A stretch of 64,000 nt of DNA from an uncultured Myxococcales bacterium (GTDB lineage Bacteria; Myxococcota_A; UBA9042; DTJE01): positions 1 through 64,000 of the forward strand of contig CAINDP010000137.1 in NCBI GenBank assembly GCA_903847405.1. Reading direction: 5' to 3'. Position numbers and translations under genes: made by a program. Below are positions 18,926 through 27,111 of this stretch, piece by piece (position 1 is the first letter of the stretch; every line of letters starts with the position of its first letter). Below the pieces are notes generated by a model. The model saw only the letters and a list, made by a program, of their open reading frames with translations. It had not been told where the DNA came from and searched no databases.

Positions 18926-19534
18926 ATGGGCCATCACGATCACCCCCACAAGTTCGACCCGGCGAACGCCGCGCGTCTGGACGACCCGCTCCGTCGCGAG
19001 GCCATGCCCCCGGCAAGGCTCGCTGCGGCCCTGGCGTTGCAGCCGGGCGACCGCGTCGCCGACATCGGCAGCGGCGCCGGGTACTGGCTGATTTCCCTGC
19101 TGGACGCGTCGCCCGACGGGGTCGTGTTCCAGGGGGTGGACAGCGAACCCGCCATGCTGGCGGTGCTGGAGGAACGGCTGCGGAACCACCCGCGGCGGGC
19201 GGACGTCACGCTGACCCGCTCGACCGAGCACGCGGTCCCCCTGGCCGACGGCTCGGTGGACGTCGTGGTGATGGGCGCCGTGTACCACGAACTGGCCGAT
19301 CGTCCCGGATTCCTGCGCGAGGTCCGGCGGCTTCTGTCGCCCGGCGGCCGCCTCGCGGTCATCGACTGGGACGCCCTGCCTCCCGGCGTCGAACGCACGA
19401 TGGGCCCGCCCACCGACGAGAGGGTGCCGTTCGCGACGGCGCTGGAGGAGATAGGCGCGGCCGCCTTCACCGGGGCCGCGCCGATCGACGGTTTCCGCGA
19501 ATCGTACTGCCTGGTGGCCCGCAAGGCCGCGTGA
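18926..19534 (+). CDS. class I SAM-dependent methyltransferase with His-rich N-terminus
   Basis: The 202-aa product has motif I VADIGSGAGYW, an acidic ribose-binding region (GVDSEPAML) and the later DVVVMGAVYHELAD and LSPGGRLAVIDW motifs of Methyltransf_11/25 proteins. The N-terminus MGHHDHPHKFDP is His-rich and may bind a metal. The substrate is unknown. A start 36 nt upstream (18890) would overlap the previous stop as ATGA, but GGAGG 5 nt before 18926 favours the shorter form. Location between trxA and mrp suggests a thiol, metalloid or Fe-S-linked substrate, but that is inference only. Confidence 0.88.
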   Translation: MGHHDHPHKFDPANAARLDDPLRREAMPPARLAAALALQPGDRVADIGSGAGYWLISLLDASPDGVVFQGVDSEPAMLAVLEERLRNHPRRADVTLTRSTEHAVPLADGSVDVVVMGAVYHELADRPGFLREVRRLLSPGGRLAVIDWDALPPGVERTMGPPTDERVPFATALEEIGAAAFTGAAPIDGFRESYCLVARKAA

Positions 19535-19549
19535 CGCGAGGAGGACACC

Positions 19550-20467
19550 ATGGGTTGCGGGTGCGGCGGCGGGGACGGCGGATGTGGCGGCGGTGGCGGC
19601 GGGCTGGAGCGTGAACGCGAGGACGCGCAGCCGGACGGTCGCGCCCGGGCCGCGATGCGCCGGATCCCCCACAAGATCCTGGTCATGAGCGGGAAGGGGG
19701 GCGTCGGCAAGACCACGGTCGCGGTCAACCTTGCCTACGCCTTCGCGGCACGCGGCTTCCAGGTGGGGATCGTCGATGCGGACCTCCACGGGCCGGACGT
19801 GCCGCTGATGACCGGGCTCCAGGGGATGCAGGGCGATGCCGAGGGGGATGCGCTGCAGCCGCTCCAGGCGGCGCCGGGAGTCCGCGTGCTGTCGGTGTCC
19901 GGGTACCTGCCGTCCGCCGACGCCCCGGTGATCTGGCGCGGTCCCGCGAAGGCCCAGGTGCTGGCGCAGTTCCTGGGCCAGGCGGACTGGACCGGAACCG
20001 ACGTCCTGGTGGTCGACTGTCCCCCGGGCACCGGCGACGAGCCGTTGTCGGTGGCGCAGATGATCCCGGATGCCGACGGGGTCGTGATCGTCACGTCGCC
20101 CCAGGGCGTGTCGCTGCTGGATTCCCGGAAGTGCGTCGGGTTCGCGCTGCAGATGGGCCAGATGGTCCTGGGCATCGTCGAGAACTTTTCGGGGTTCGCC
20201 TGCCCCGGGTGCGCACGGCGCATCGACCTGTTCAAGCGGGGGGGCGGGGAGCAGGCGGCCGAGCAACTGGGCGTGCCCTTCCTGGGGCGGATCCCGATCA
20301 CGGAGGCGATGGTCGAGGCCGGGGACTCCGGCAAGCCGCTGGTGGCCTCGGAGCCCGAGGATCCGGCCGCCCAGGCCCTGGTTGCCATCGCGGCGGCCAT
20401 CGCCTCGGGATGGGTACCGGGCGAGGGCGCCGTCAGGGCGGCCGCTACTCCGTCGGACCCGGCATAG
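19550..20467 (+). CDS. Mrp/ApbC/NBP35-type P-loop ATPase, Fe-S cluster carrier
   Basis: The 305-aa protein carries the deviant Walker A MSGKGGVGKTTVAVNLA (near residue 46), IVDADLHGPDVP, and DCPPGTGDEPLSV, all standard for Mrp family ATPases that assemble and deliver Fe-S clusters. The C-terminal ACPGCARR supplies the CxxC that bridges the cluster in the dimer. A short Cys/Gly-rich N-terminus (MGCGCGGGDGGCGGGG) adds three more Cys, as in NBP35-like forms. AGGAGG with a 5-nt gap precedes the ATG, 15 nt after the methyltransferase stop. Its 3' end overlaps the convergent histidine kinase gene by 23 bp. Confidence 0.92.
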   Translation: MGCGCGGGDGGCGGGGGGLEREREDAQPDGRARAAMRRIPHKILVMSGKGGVGKTTVAVNLAYAFAARGFQVGIVDADLHGPDVPLMTGLQGMQGDAEGDALQPLQAAPGVRVLSVSGYLPSADAPVIWRGPAKAQVLAQFLGQADWTGTDVLVVDCPPGTGDEPLSVAQMIPDADGVVIVTSPQGVSLLDSRKCVGFALQMGQMVLGIVENFSGFACPGCARRIDLFKRGGGEQAAEQLGVPFLGRIPITEAMVEAGDSGKPLVASEPEDPAAQALVAIAAAIASGWVPGEGAVRAAATPSDPA

Positions 20468-22844
20468 GGGCGTCCAGCGCCTCGCGAACCTGGCGGGTCA
20501 GGTCGATCACCGAAAACGGCTTCTGCAGGAACCGCACTCCCGGCTCCAGCACCCCGTGCTGCACGATCACGTCGTCCGTGTACCCCGACATGAACAGGAC
20601 GCGGAGGCCGGGCTGACGCTTCGAAAGGCGCTGGTACAGCTCCCGCCCGTTGGCGCCCGGCAGGATCACGTCGCTGACCAGCAGGTGCAACCGGCCCGGA
20701 TGGGCGGCGGCAAGGGCCTCCGCGCTTTCGACGTCGCCGGCCTCGATCACCCTGTAGCCATGGGATTCCAGGATTCGACGGGCCAGCCCGCGCACGCTGG
20801 GCTCGTCCTCGACCAGCAGCAGCGTTTCGCCCCCCCCCTCGGGAGGCGGCGGCGCGCTGGGGGTTTCAGCCCGGCTCGCCGAGGACTGGACCCGCGGAAG
20901 GTAGACGCGGAAGGTGGTCCCGTGGCCCAGCGTGCTGTCCACGCAGAGGTGGCCGCCGTGCTGCTTCACGATCCCGTAACTGGTGGCCAGGCCCAGGCCC
21001 GTCCCTCGCCCCGTCCGCTTCGTGGTGAAGAAGGGCTCGAAGACGCGGGCCAGCGTGTCGGCGTCCATGCCGTGGCCCGTGTCGGTGACCTCCAGCACGG
21101 CCCAGGCGCCCGGCGCAACGCCCGGATGGCGCGGATCGTCGCCGCCCAGCGTGACCCGGTCGGTGTGGATGTGGAGCCGCCCGCCCAGGGACATGGCGTC
21201 CTGGCCATTCATCACCAGGTTCACCAGCACCTGGTCCACCTGGGAGGGATCGGCCAGCACGTCCAGCGCCCCTGCATCCAGATCGATCGTCAGGGCCAGA
21301 TCCTCGCGGATCAGGCGCTGCAGCATCGGCGCCACCCCGCTGACCAGCCCGTTGAGGTCCACGACCTTCGTCTGCAGCATCTGGCGCCTGCCGAAGGCCA
21401 GCAACTGGCTGGTCAGGTCCTTGCCGCGCACCCCGGCCGACCGGATCTGCTCCAGCGCCGGCCGCAGGGCGTCCCCCTCCGGCAGACCCAGCAGCAGCAG
21501 GTCCGAAAAGCCGATGATCGGCGTCAACAGGTTGTTGAAGTCGTGGGCCACGCCGCCCGCGAGCCGCCCGATCGACTCCAGGCGGTGGGCCTCCCGCAAC
21601 TGTTCCTCCAGCCGCGCCTGTTCGGCTTCGGCACGCTTGCGGTCGGAAATGTCACGCAGCATGGACACGAAGCGCGGCGGCCCCCCGTCCGGGTCCACCA
21701 GCAGCCGCGTGCTCATCGAACACGGCACGGCGTGCCCGTCCCTGTGCCGGATCCGCACCTCGAAATCGTCCACGTGGCCGTCCGTGCCCAGCCGACGCAC
21801 GATCTCTTCCCGGGCGCCGGGATCGACGTAGTTGTCGTGCGGCCGAAGGTGCCCGACGGCCTCCTCCCGCGTGAACCCGAACAGGCGTTCGATCGAGGGA
21901 CTGACCTCCAGGACGACCCCGTCGGGACCGGTCTCGACGTACACGTCGACGATGTTCTCGAAGATCCGCCGGTAGCGGGCTTCGTTGGTCGCCAGCAACT
22001 GCATCGAGCGTTTGCGCTCCGACACGTCGCGGGCCACGACCGCGATGCGGGCCGTCGTCGCCCCGGTGTCCTCGGGCGACAGGGCGAACGCCGAATACTC
22101 GACGTCAATCGCCTGGCCGGTCCGGAAATGCCGCAGCCGGGCCTCGCCCGTCAGAAACCCCGGGTCGCGCAACGCCGGCAGCAGGCGCGCCGCGACGTTC
22201 TGACGCGAGTCCTCGTCGAGGTAGTCGCTGATCGGCCGCCCCACGGCCTCGGCCGGTTCGGTCAGGCCGACCATCTCCCGCCCCGCCGGGTTGAGATAGT
22301 CGACCCTGCCGTCCAGGGTCCCGATGCTGACGAATTCCTTGCTGTTTTCGACCAGGGCCAGGAAGGTGGCATAGCCGGCCTGGGCGTGCTTCCAGTCCTC
22401 GATGTCGCGGGTGACGGACAGGACGTAGGCCACGCCGCCCAGGTGGAAGATCCGGGCCGACAGCAACCCGGTGTGCTCACGGCCGTCCTTCAGGCGGAAG
22501 CGGGCCTCCAGGTTCGTCACGGCGCCCCCGGCCCGCAGGCCGTCGAGCAGCCGGATCCGATCGCCCGGATCGACCCAGATGCCGACCTCCAGCGTCGGAC
22601 GACCGATCACCTCGTCCCGGCGCCAGCCCGTCAGGGCAGTGAAGCCTTCGTTGGCGTCGATGTAGACGCCGTCGGACATCCGGTTGACGTTGATCGCATC
22701 CGGGCTGGTCTGGAAGGCGGCCCGGAAGATCGCCGCGGCCTCGGACGACTCGGCGCCCAGGACCGGTCCCGCGACGGCGCCGGCGACGGGCGCCCTTTCC
22801 GTTGGACCGTCCCGGGAAGGATCGTCTCCAGGACCATTGACCAT
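20445..22844 (-). CDS. hybrid sensor histidine kinase: three PAS domains, HisKA, HATPase, C-terminal receiver
   Basis: The 799-aa cytoplasmic protein has no obvious membrane segment. Three PAS domains occupy about residues 30-415 (AAFQTSPDAINVN, YATFLALVENSKEFVS, YRRIFENIVDVYV), the last ending in DISDRK. A HisKA domain follows with GGVAHDFNNLLTPI (phospho-acceptor His), then a HATPase with VLVNLVMNGQDAM and GTGLGLATSYG. The C-terminal receiver has LLLVEDEPSV, VSDVILPG (phospho-acceptor Asp) and FLQKPF. I chose ATG 22844, which has GGGAG 9 nt upstream, over an in-frame start 72 nt earlier. It follows a second hybrid kinase in the same direction; no free response regulator is adjacent. Confidence 0.92.
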   Translation of the reverse strand: MVNGPGDDPSRDGPTERAPVAGAVAGPVLGAESSEAAAIFRAAFQTSPDAINVNRMSDGVYIDANEGFTALTGWRRDEVIGRPTLEVGIWVDPGDRIRLLDGLRAGGAVTNLEARFRLKDGREHTGLLSARIFHLGGVAYVLSVTRDIEDWKHAQAGYATFLALVENSKEFVSIGTLDGRVDYLNPAGREMVGLTEPAEAVGRPISDYLDEDSRQNVAARLLPALRDPGFLTGEARLRHFRTGQAIDVEYSAFALSPEDTGATTARIAVVARDVSERKRSMQLLATNEARYRRIFENIVDVYVETGPDGVVLEVSPSIERLFGFTREEAVGHLRPHDNYVDPGAREEIVRRLGTDGHVDDFEVRIRHRDGHAVPCSMSTRLLVDPDGGPPRFVSMLRDISDRKRAEAEQARLEEQLREAHRLESIGRLAGGVAHDFNNLLTPIIGFSDLLLLGLPEGDALRPALEQIRSAGVRGKDLTSQLLAFGRRQMLQTKVVDLNGLVSGVAPMLQRLIREDLALTIDLDAGALDVLADPSQVDQVLVNLVMNGQDAMSLGGRLHIHTDRVTLGGDDPRHPGVAPGAWAVLEVTDTGHGMDADTLARVFEPFFTTKRTGRGTGLGLATSYGIVKQHGGHLCVDSTLGHGTTFRVYLPRVQSSASRAETPSAPPPPEGGGETLLLVEDEPSVRGLARRILESHGYRVIEAGDVESAEALAAAHPGRLHLLVSDVILPGANGRELYQRLSKRQPGLRVLFMSGYTDDVIVQHGVLEPGVRFLQKPFSVIDLTRQVREALDAPMPGPTE

Positions 22845-22920
22845 GCAACTTCTCCCGACCCGACCCGGCACGCGGGCCGACCACGAACGGGCAGGGGGCC
22901 CGCTCCGCCAGTGCACCCGC

Positions 22921-24627
22921 CTACCTCTCGAGGCCTTTCCGCACCTTCTCCAACAGGAGTTTCTGCGTGAAGGGCTTGTGGAGGAAATCGTCGGCCCCCA
23001 CGACCACGTCCCCTTCGTTGTAGCCGCTGGTGAGGATCACCCGGATGTCGGGACGGATGGCCCGCAACTCCGCCAGGGCCTCGGCGCCGTTCATCGTGGG
23101 CATCGTCAGGTCCAGCAGGATCAGCGCGACCTCGCCGGCCTCCCGGCGGAAAACGTCGATCGCCTCGCGGCCATCCACCGCCGTGACGACCTTCAGGCCG
23201 GCGCCCTCGAGCATCATGGTCATCATGCGGCGCAGCATGTCGTCGTCATCGACCACCAGGACCTTCCCGGTCCCCCGCCACGCCTTTTCGCGCGGCTGCC
23301 CCGGGCTTGCGGCCACTTCCGTCGGCAGGCGCTCGGTGGACGGCAGCAGGACCCGGAACGTCGAGCCCTGTCCGGGCACGCTGGCGACCGTGATGGTCCC
23401 CCGGTGGGCCCGGACGATGCCCAGGACCGCTGCCAGGCCCAGTCCCCGACCGGTGGCCTTCGTGGTGAAGAAGGGGTCGAAGATCCGCGACCGGGTTTCG
23501 GCGGTCATTCCGCAGCCGGTGTCCTGGACCTCCAGGAAGACGTACTGTCCCCTCGCAAGCGCCTGGTCCAGCACCATCCCGGGGATCGGACCGCCGCCCA
23601 GGATCACGGCGCCGGTTCGTATCGTGACCGTTCCGACCTCCTCGCCCACGGCCTCGGACGCATTGGTCAGCAGGTTCATGACCACCTGGCGGATCTGGGA
23701 GGTGTCGACCTCGACGGCCGGCAGGGGCTCGGTGAACTCGAACCGCGTTTCCACCTTCTTGGCGGTTCCCACCGCCAGCAGGCCGGACAGGTCCTGGACG
23801 AGGGCGTTGAGGTCGATCACGTCCACGACGAAGCGGCCGCGCCCGGAATAGGCGAGCATCTGGTTCGTCAGCCCGGCGGAACGGATGGCCGCCCGCTTCG
23901 TTTCCTCCACGAATCCGCGGGCCGACGAGTCCTGCGGAAGTTCCGCGAGGGCCAGGTCCGCGTTGCCCAGGATGCCGGCCAGCAGGTTGTTGAAGTCGTG
24001 GGCGATGCCTCCGGCCAGGACGCCCAGGCTTTCCAGTTTCTGCACCTGCTGGATCTGCACCTCCAGCTTCAGGCGCTCGGTTTCCGCATGCTGGTGCTCG
24101 ATGATCTCCTGCCGCAGCCGGGCGTTCGCGTCCGACAGTTCCGAGGTCCGCCGGCGCACGAGTTCCTCGAGGCGCTCCCGGTGCTCGATCAGCTCCTCCT
24201 GGGCCCGCCGCAGTTCGGTAACGTCCCGGATGACGCCGACCAGGAAGCGGTCCCCGTGCTCGTCGACGAACACCGTCTTCTTGGTGACGATGACGTGGGT
24301 CACCCCGCCGGAGTCGGTGAACAGTTCCTCGCTGACGTTTTCCCCGCCGACCGCGAACACCTGGTCGTCCCGGTCCCAGAACACCCTGGCTTCCGGGGCC
24401 GGGAAGAAGTCGGGGTCCGACTTGCCCAGGAGTTCCTCGCGACGGTAGCCCATGAAGCGGCAGTAGGCCTCGTTCAGCGCGACCCATCGATGGGCACGGT
24501 CCTTGACGAACAGCGGATCGGCCACGGTGTTGATGACGGTGTCCAGGAAGCCCGCGCCATACTGCGGTGCGCCGGTGTCCTTTCCGGTTTGCGACACCTG
24601 ACCGGTTTCTTCGTGATCCACGATCAT
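22921..24627 (-). CDS. hybrid sensor histidine kinase: PAS, HisKA, HATPase, C-terminal receiver
   Basis: The 568-aa product has one PAS domain (about residues 25-145; FLDTVINTVADPLFVKD), a coiled coil of ~50 residues, HisKA with GGIAHDFNNLLAGI, a HATPase with NLLTNASEAVGE and GRGLGLAAVLG, and a receiver (VLVVDDDDML, LILLDLTMP, FLHKPF). It has no membrane segments. The ATG at 24627 lies only 2 nt after AGGAG; a GTG two codons downstream (24621) has better spacing and may be the true start. The gene is 76 nt upstream of the three-PAS kinase and probably co-transcribed with it. The pair may share a signal relay through their His and Asp domains (inference). Confidence 0.9.
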   Translation of the reverse strand: MIVDHEETGQVSQTGKDTGAPQYGAGFLDTVINTVADPLFVKDRAHRWVALNEAYCRFMGYRREELLGKSDPDFFPAPEARVFWDRDDQVFAVGGENVSEELFTDSGGVTHVIVTKKTVFVDEHGDRFLVGVIRDVTELRRAQEELIEHRERLEELVRRRTSELSDANARLRQEIIEHQHAETERLKLEVQIQQVQKLESLGVLAGGIAHDFNNLLAGILGNADLALAELPQDSSARGFVEETKRAAIRSAGLTNQMLAYSGRGRFVVDVIDLNALVQDLSGLLAVGTAKKVETRFEFTEPLPAVEVDTSQIRQVVMNLLTNASEAVGEEVGTVTIRTGAVILGGGPIPGMVLDQALARGQYVFLEVQDTGCGMTAETRSRIFDPFFTTKATGRGLGLAAVLGIVRAHRGTITVASVPGQGSTFRVLLPSTERLPTEVAASPGQPREKAWRGTGKVLVVDDDDMLRRMMTMMLEGAGLKVVTAVDGREAIDVFRREAGEVALILLDLTMPTMNGAEALAELRAIRPDIRVILTSGYNEGDVVVGADDFLHKPFTQKLLLEKVRKGLER

Positions 24628-24799
24628 CGCTCCTCGCGCGTCGCGCCGGCAGAAACGCCCATCGGAAGCCGCCGTGATCGCCCGCCAGGATAACTCGATT
24701 CTTCTCAAGCATAGACGCGTGGTTCCCGAGGTCAAGCATCCCCGCGGCGACCTCCCGTGGGCGGGCAGGTGCGCTCCCGCCCCAACCGGGCTACGATTG

Positions 24800-26890
24800 G
24801 TGCCTGCTGACCGATGGTGTCCGGTGCTCCGCGCGCTCCTCCCAGGCCTGGCCCTCCTCGCATGCCTGTCCGTGCTGTCCCCGCCGACCCTCCTGGCGCA
24901 GGCCGCGCCCCCCGGTTCCTCCCGCGTGATCCCCGGGGGCCTCGAGTCCGCTTTCCGCGACGCGCTGACGCCCCCTCCGGAGGGAATCCCGGGGGAAGGG
25001 CCGATCGCCCTGCGGTCGATCCGGATCGGAGGCGCCGAGGCGTCGGCACGCTACCTCCTGGGTGGAACCCCGGTTTCGATCCGCCTGACCGACCGCGCGG
25101 ACGACTGCATTCCGGGAGTGGCGTCCCGCGACTTCTGCGTCACCCCCGACGACGGTGCCCCGGCGGGCCTTCACCTGGCCGCCTGGGCCGCAGCGCGCCT
25201 CGATGCGTCCACGGCCACGTTCTGGATCACCGTCGTTCCCGCGGCCCCACCGCCGGTCGAATCCGCCCCGGCGCCCGCCCGTCCGGTCGTGCCGTGGTTC
25301 CTGGTCGCCCAGGGGTTGTGGATGGTGCTGGCGGCAGTGTTCGTCGCCGGCCTCGTTCGCCGCCTCCGCCGCGGCGGGCCGCAGCCCTGGCTGGAGCACG
25401 CGACCCTGGTGGCAGCCTCGCTGGTCGTCCGCCTCCTGGTCGCGACCTGGGGGCCCGGGGACCTTTCCCTGAACCTGGACAACGTGTTCTACGGCCGCGA
25501 AAACCTCCGCTACGGTCCGGGGCCCGACCCGATCCTGATTCCCCTGGTGCGCCTGCTGGCCGGGGACGATCGGACGGTGATCGCGTTCAACCTGCTGGTC
25601 GGTGCGCTGTGCCCGTCGATCCTGCTGGCGTTCCTGCGGCGGCTGGATTTCGCGGACGATCGGACCCGGGTGATCGCCGCGATCCTGCTGGCCTTCCTGC
25701 CCCTGCCGGTGCGGTTTTCGGGCGAATGCAACCGCCAGGCGCTGATCCTGTTCCTGGGCCTGACGTCCCTGTGGGGGCTGGCCGGGATCCGGCGCGGCGC
25801 CGTCGTTTCCGGCGTCGCCACCGCGATCGCGGCGGCCTCGCTGACCTTCATGACCCGGCCCGAGGGCGCCCTGGTGTTGATCCTCCTGGGCCTGCTGGCC
25901 CTGGCGCCGACGCCGGCCGATCCCCGGAAGTCCTGGTGGCCCGTCGTCGCCGCCGCCGGGGCGGCCTCCCTGTTCCTGGCGTACTACCTGGACTTTCATG
26001 CCGGGAACGCCACCTCCCAGACCTACGTGGCCCGTTCCCCCGGCTGGATTCGCCTGGCGCTCCTGGCCAGCCCGACCGCCCAGACGTGGCTGGACCCCCG
26101 CTTCACCCCCATGGTCGTCCTGTTCGGCATGGGGATGGGGATGGCCGGCGACCTGCGGAAGGATGACCCGCACCGCGCCTGGGCCGCCTTTTCGCTGATC
26201 GGCCTGGGTTTCCTGTTCGCGGTCATGCCGGGCAGCGAAGGCGGCATCCTGCAACTGGCCAACGCGCGGTACCAGACGCTGTCCGCGATCCCCCTGGTCC
26301 TGCTGGCCGCGGCCGGCATGTCGGGCCTCTGCGGCCTGCCGTCGTGCCCCCCGGCCGCATCGTTGCGAATCCGCCGGATCCTGCTGGGGGCCGTCGCCCT
26401 GTTCAGCGTGATGGTCGCGTCGCAGGCGGTCCAGGGGCCCACCGACGCGGACTACGAGTACCTGGCGCTCCGGGAGTGGGTGGCCGAACTCCCCCCGGGC
26501 GCGGAAATCCACCACGTCTACGGCTGGGGCAGGCACCGGAAGGTCGACGACCTGTCCCTGCACGCGCCCGACTACCTGTCCGCGGTGCTGCACCGGCCCG
26601 ACGTCGGATGGTACGAATGGCCCTACGAGCCCGGGCGCCCGGGACACCCGAAGTTCTTCCTGCTGCCGGCCGCCTGCACCGAGGCACGGGTCGCGAGGTC
26701 CCAGGACCCGGCGTTCGAATCGTTCCTGGCGGCCTGCGACGACGGGCTGCAGGCTGCGGACCCGACGCCCTGGCGCCAGGCACGGTTCCCGTTCCGCCGG
26801 TTCCTGGACGCCCGGGTGGGCACCGGATCCATTCCGATCGGGTTGTACCGGCTTCCGGCGGCCCTCGAAGCGCCTTCGTCCCCCCCCTGA
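24800..26890 (+). CDS. polytopic membrane protein, possible GT-C-type glycosyltransferase
   Basis: The ~696-aa product has a cleavable or anchoring N-terminal hydrophobic segment (ALLPGLALLACLSVL), a ~150-residue domain outside the membrane, and then about ten membrane helices from residue ~170. An acidic/Asn loop with LNLDNVFYGREN follows the first core helices. ARYQTL and a soluble C-terminal domain with HHVYGWGRHRK follow the helices. The overall shape recalls GT39/PMT-like enzymes that use lipid-linked sugars, but I cannot see a definitive signature. The start is uncertain: GTG 24800 and GTG 24824 are both possible and neither has a clear ribosome-binding site. It is divergent from the kinase pair. 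Confidence 0.7.
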   Translation: MPADRWCPVLRALLPGLALLACLSVLSPPTLLAQAAPPGSSRVIPGGLESAFRDALTPPPEGIPGEGPIALRSIRIGGAEASARYLLGGTPVSIRLTDRADDCIPGVASRDFCVTPDDGAPAGLHLAAWAAARLDASTATFWITVVPAAPPPVESAPAPARPVVPWFLVAQGLWMVLAAVFVAGLVRRLRRGGPQPWLEHATLVAASLVVRLLVATWGPGDLSLNLDNVFYGRENLRYGPGPDPILIPLVRLLAGDDRTVIAFNLLVGALCPSILLAFLRRLDFADDRTRVIAAILLAFLPLPVRFSGECNRQALILFLGLTSLWGLAGIRRGAVVSGVATAIAAASLTFMTRPEGALVLILLGLLALAPTPADPRKSWWPVVAAAGAASLFLAYYLDFHAGNATSQTYVARSPGWIRLALLASPTAQTWLDPRFTPMVVLFGMGMGMAGDLRKDDPHRAWAAFSLIGLGFLFAVMPGSEGGILQLANARYQTLSAIPLVLLAAAGMSGLCGLPSCPPAASLRIRRILLGAVALFSVMVASQAVQGPTDADYEYLALREWVAELPPGAEIHHVYGWGRHRKVDDLSLHAPDYLSAVLHRPDVGWYEWPYEPGRPGHPKFFLLPAACTEARVARSQDPAFESFLAACDDGLQAADPTPWRQARFPFRRFLDARVGTGSIPIGLYRLPAALEAPSSPP

Positions 26891-27111
26891 ATCGGGGCCC
26901 GGAATCGCGCAGGCCTGCCACCCGAACTTGCCAAACCGCCCGGGAAGGCGCATAGTGCTGCCGAAGCCGACCCCCCGTGGGCGGCAAGACGGTGGCCTCT
27001 TCCGGCGATCCCTCCGTTTTTCACCACAAATACTGCCGGAACCGGACGGGCAATGATGCCCGCCGATGGAACGCCCTGCCCCGTACCGGGGAGGGCAGAG
27101 GAGTCTGTACC

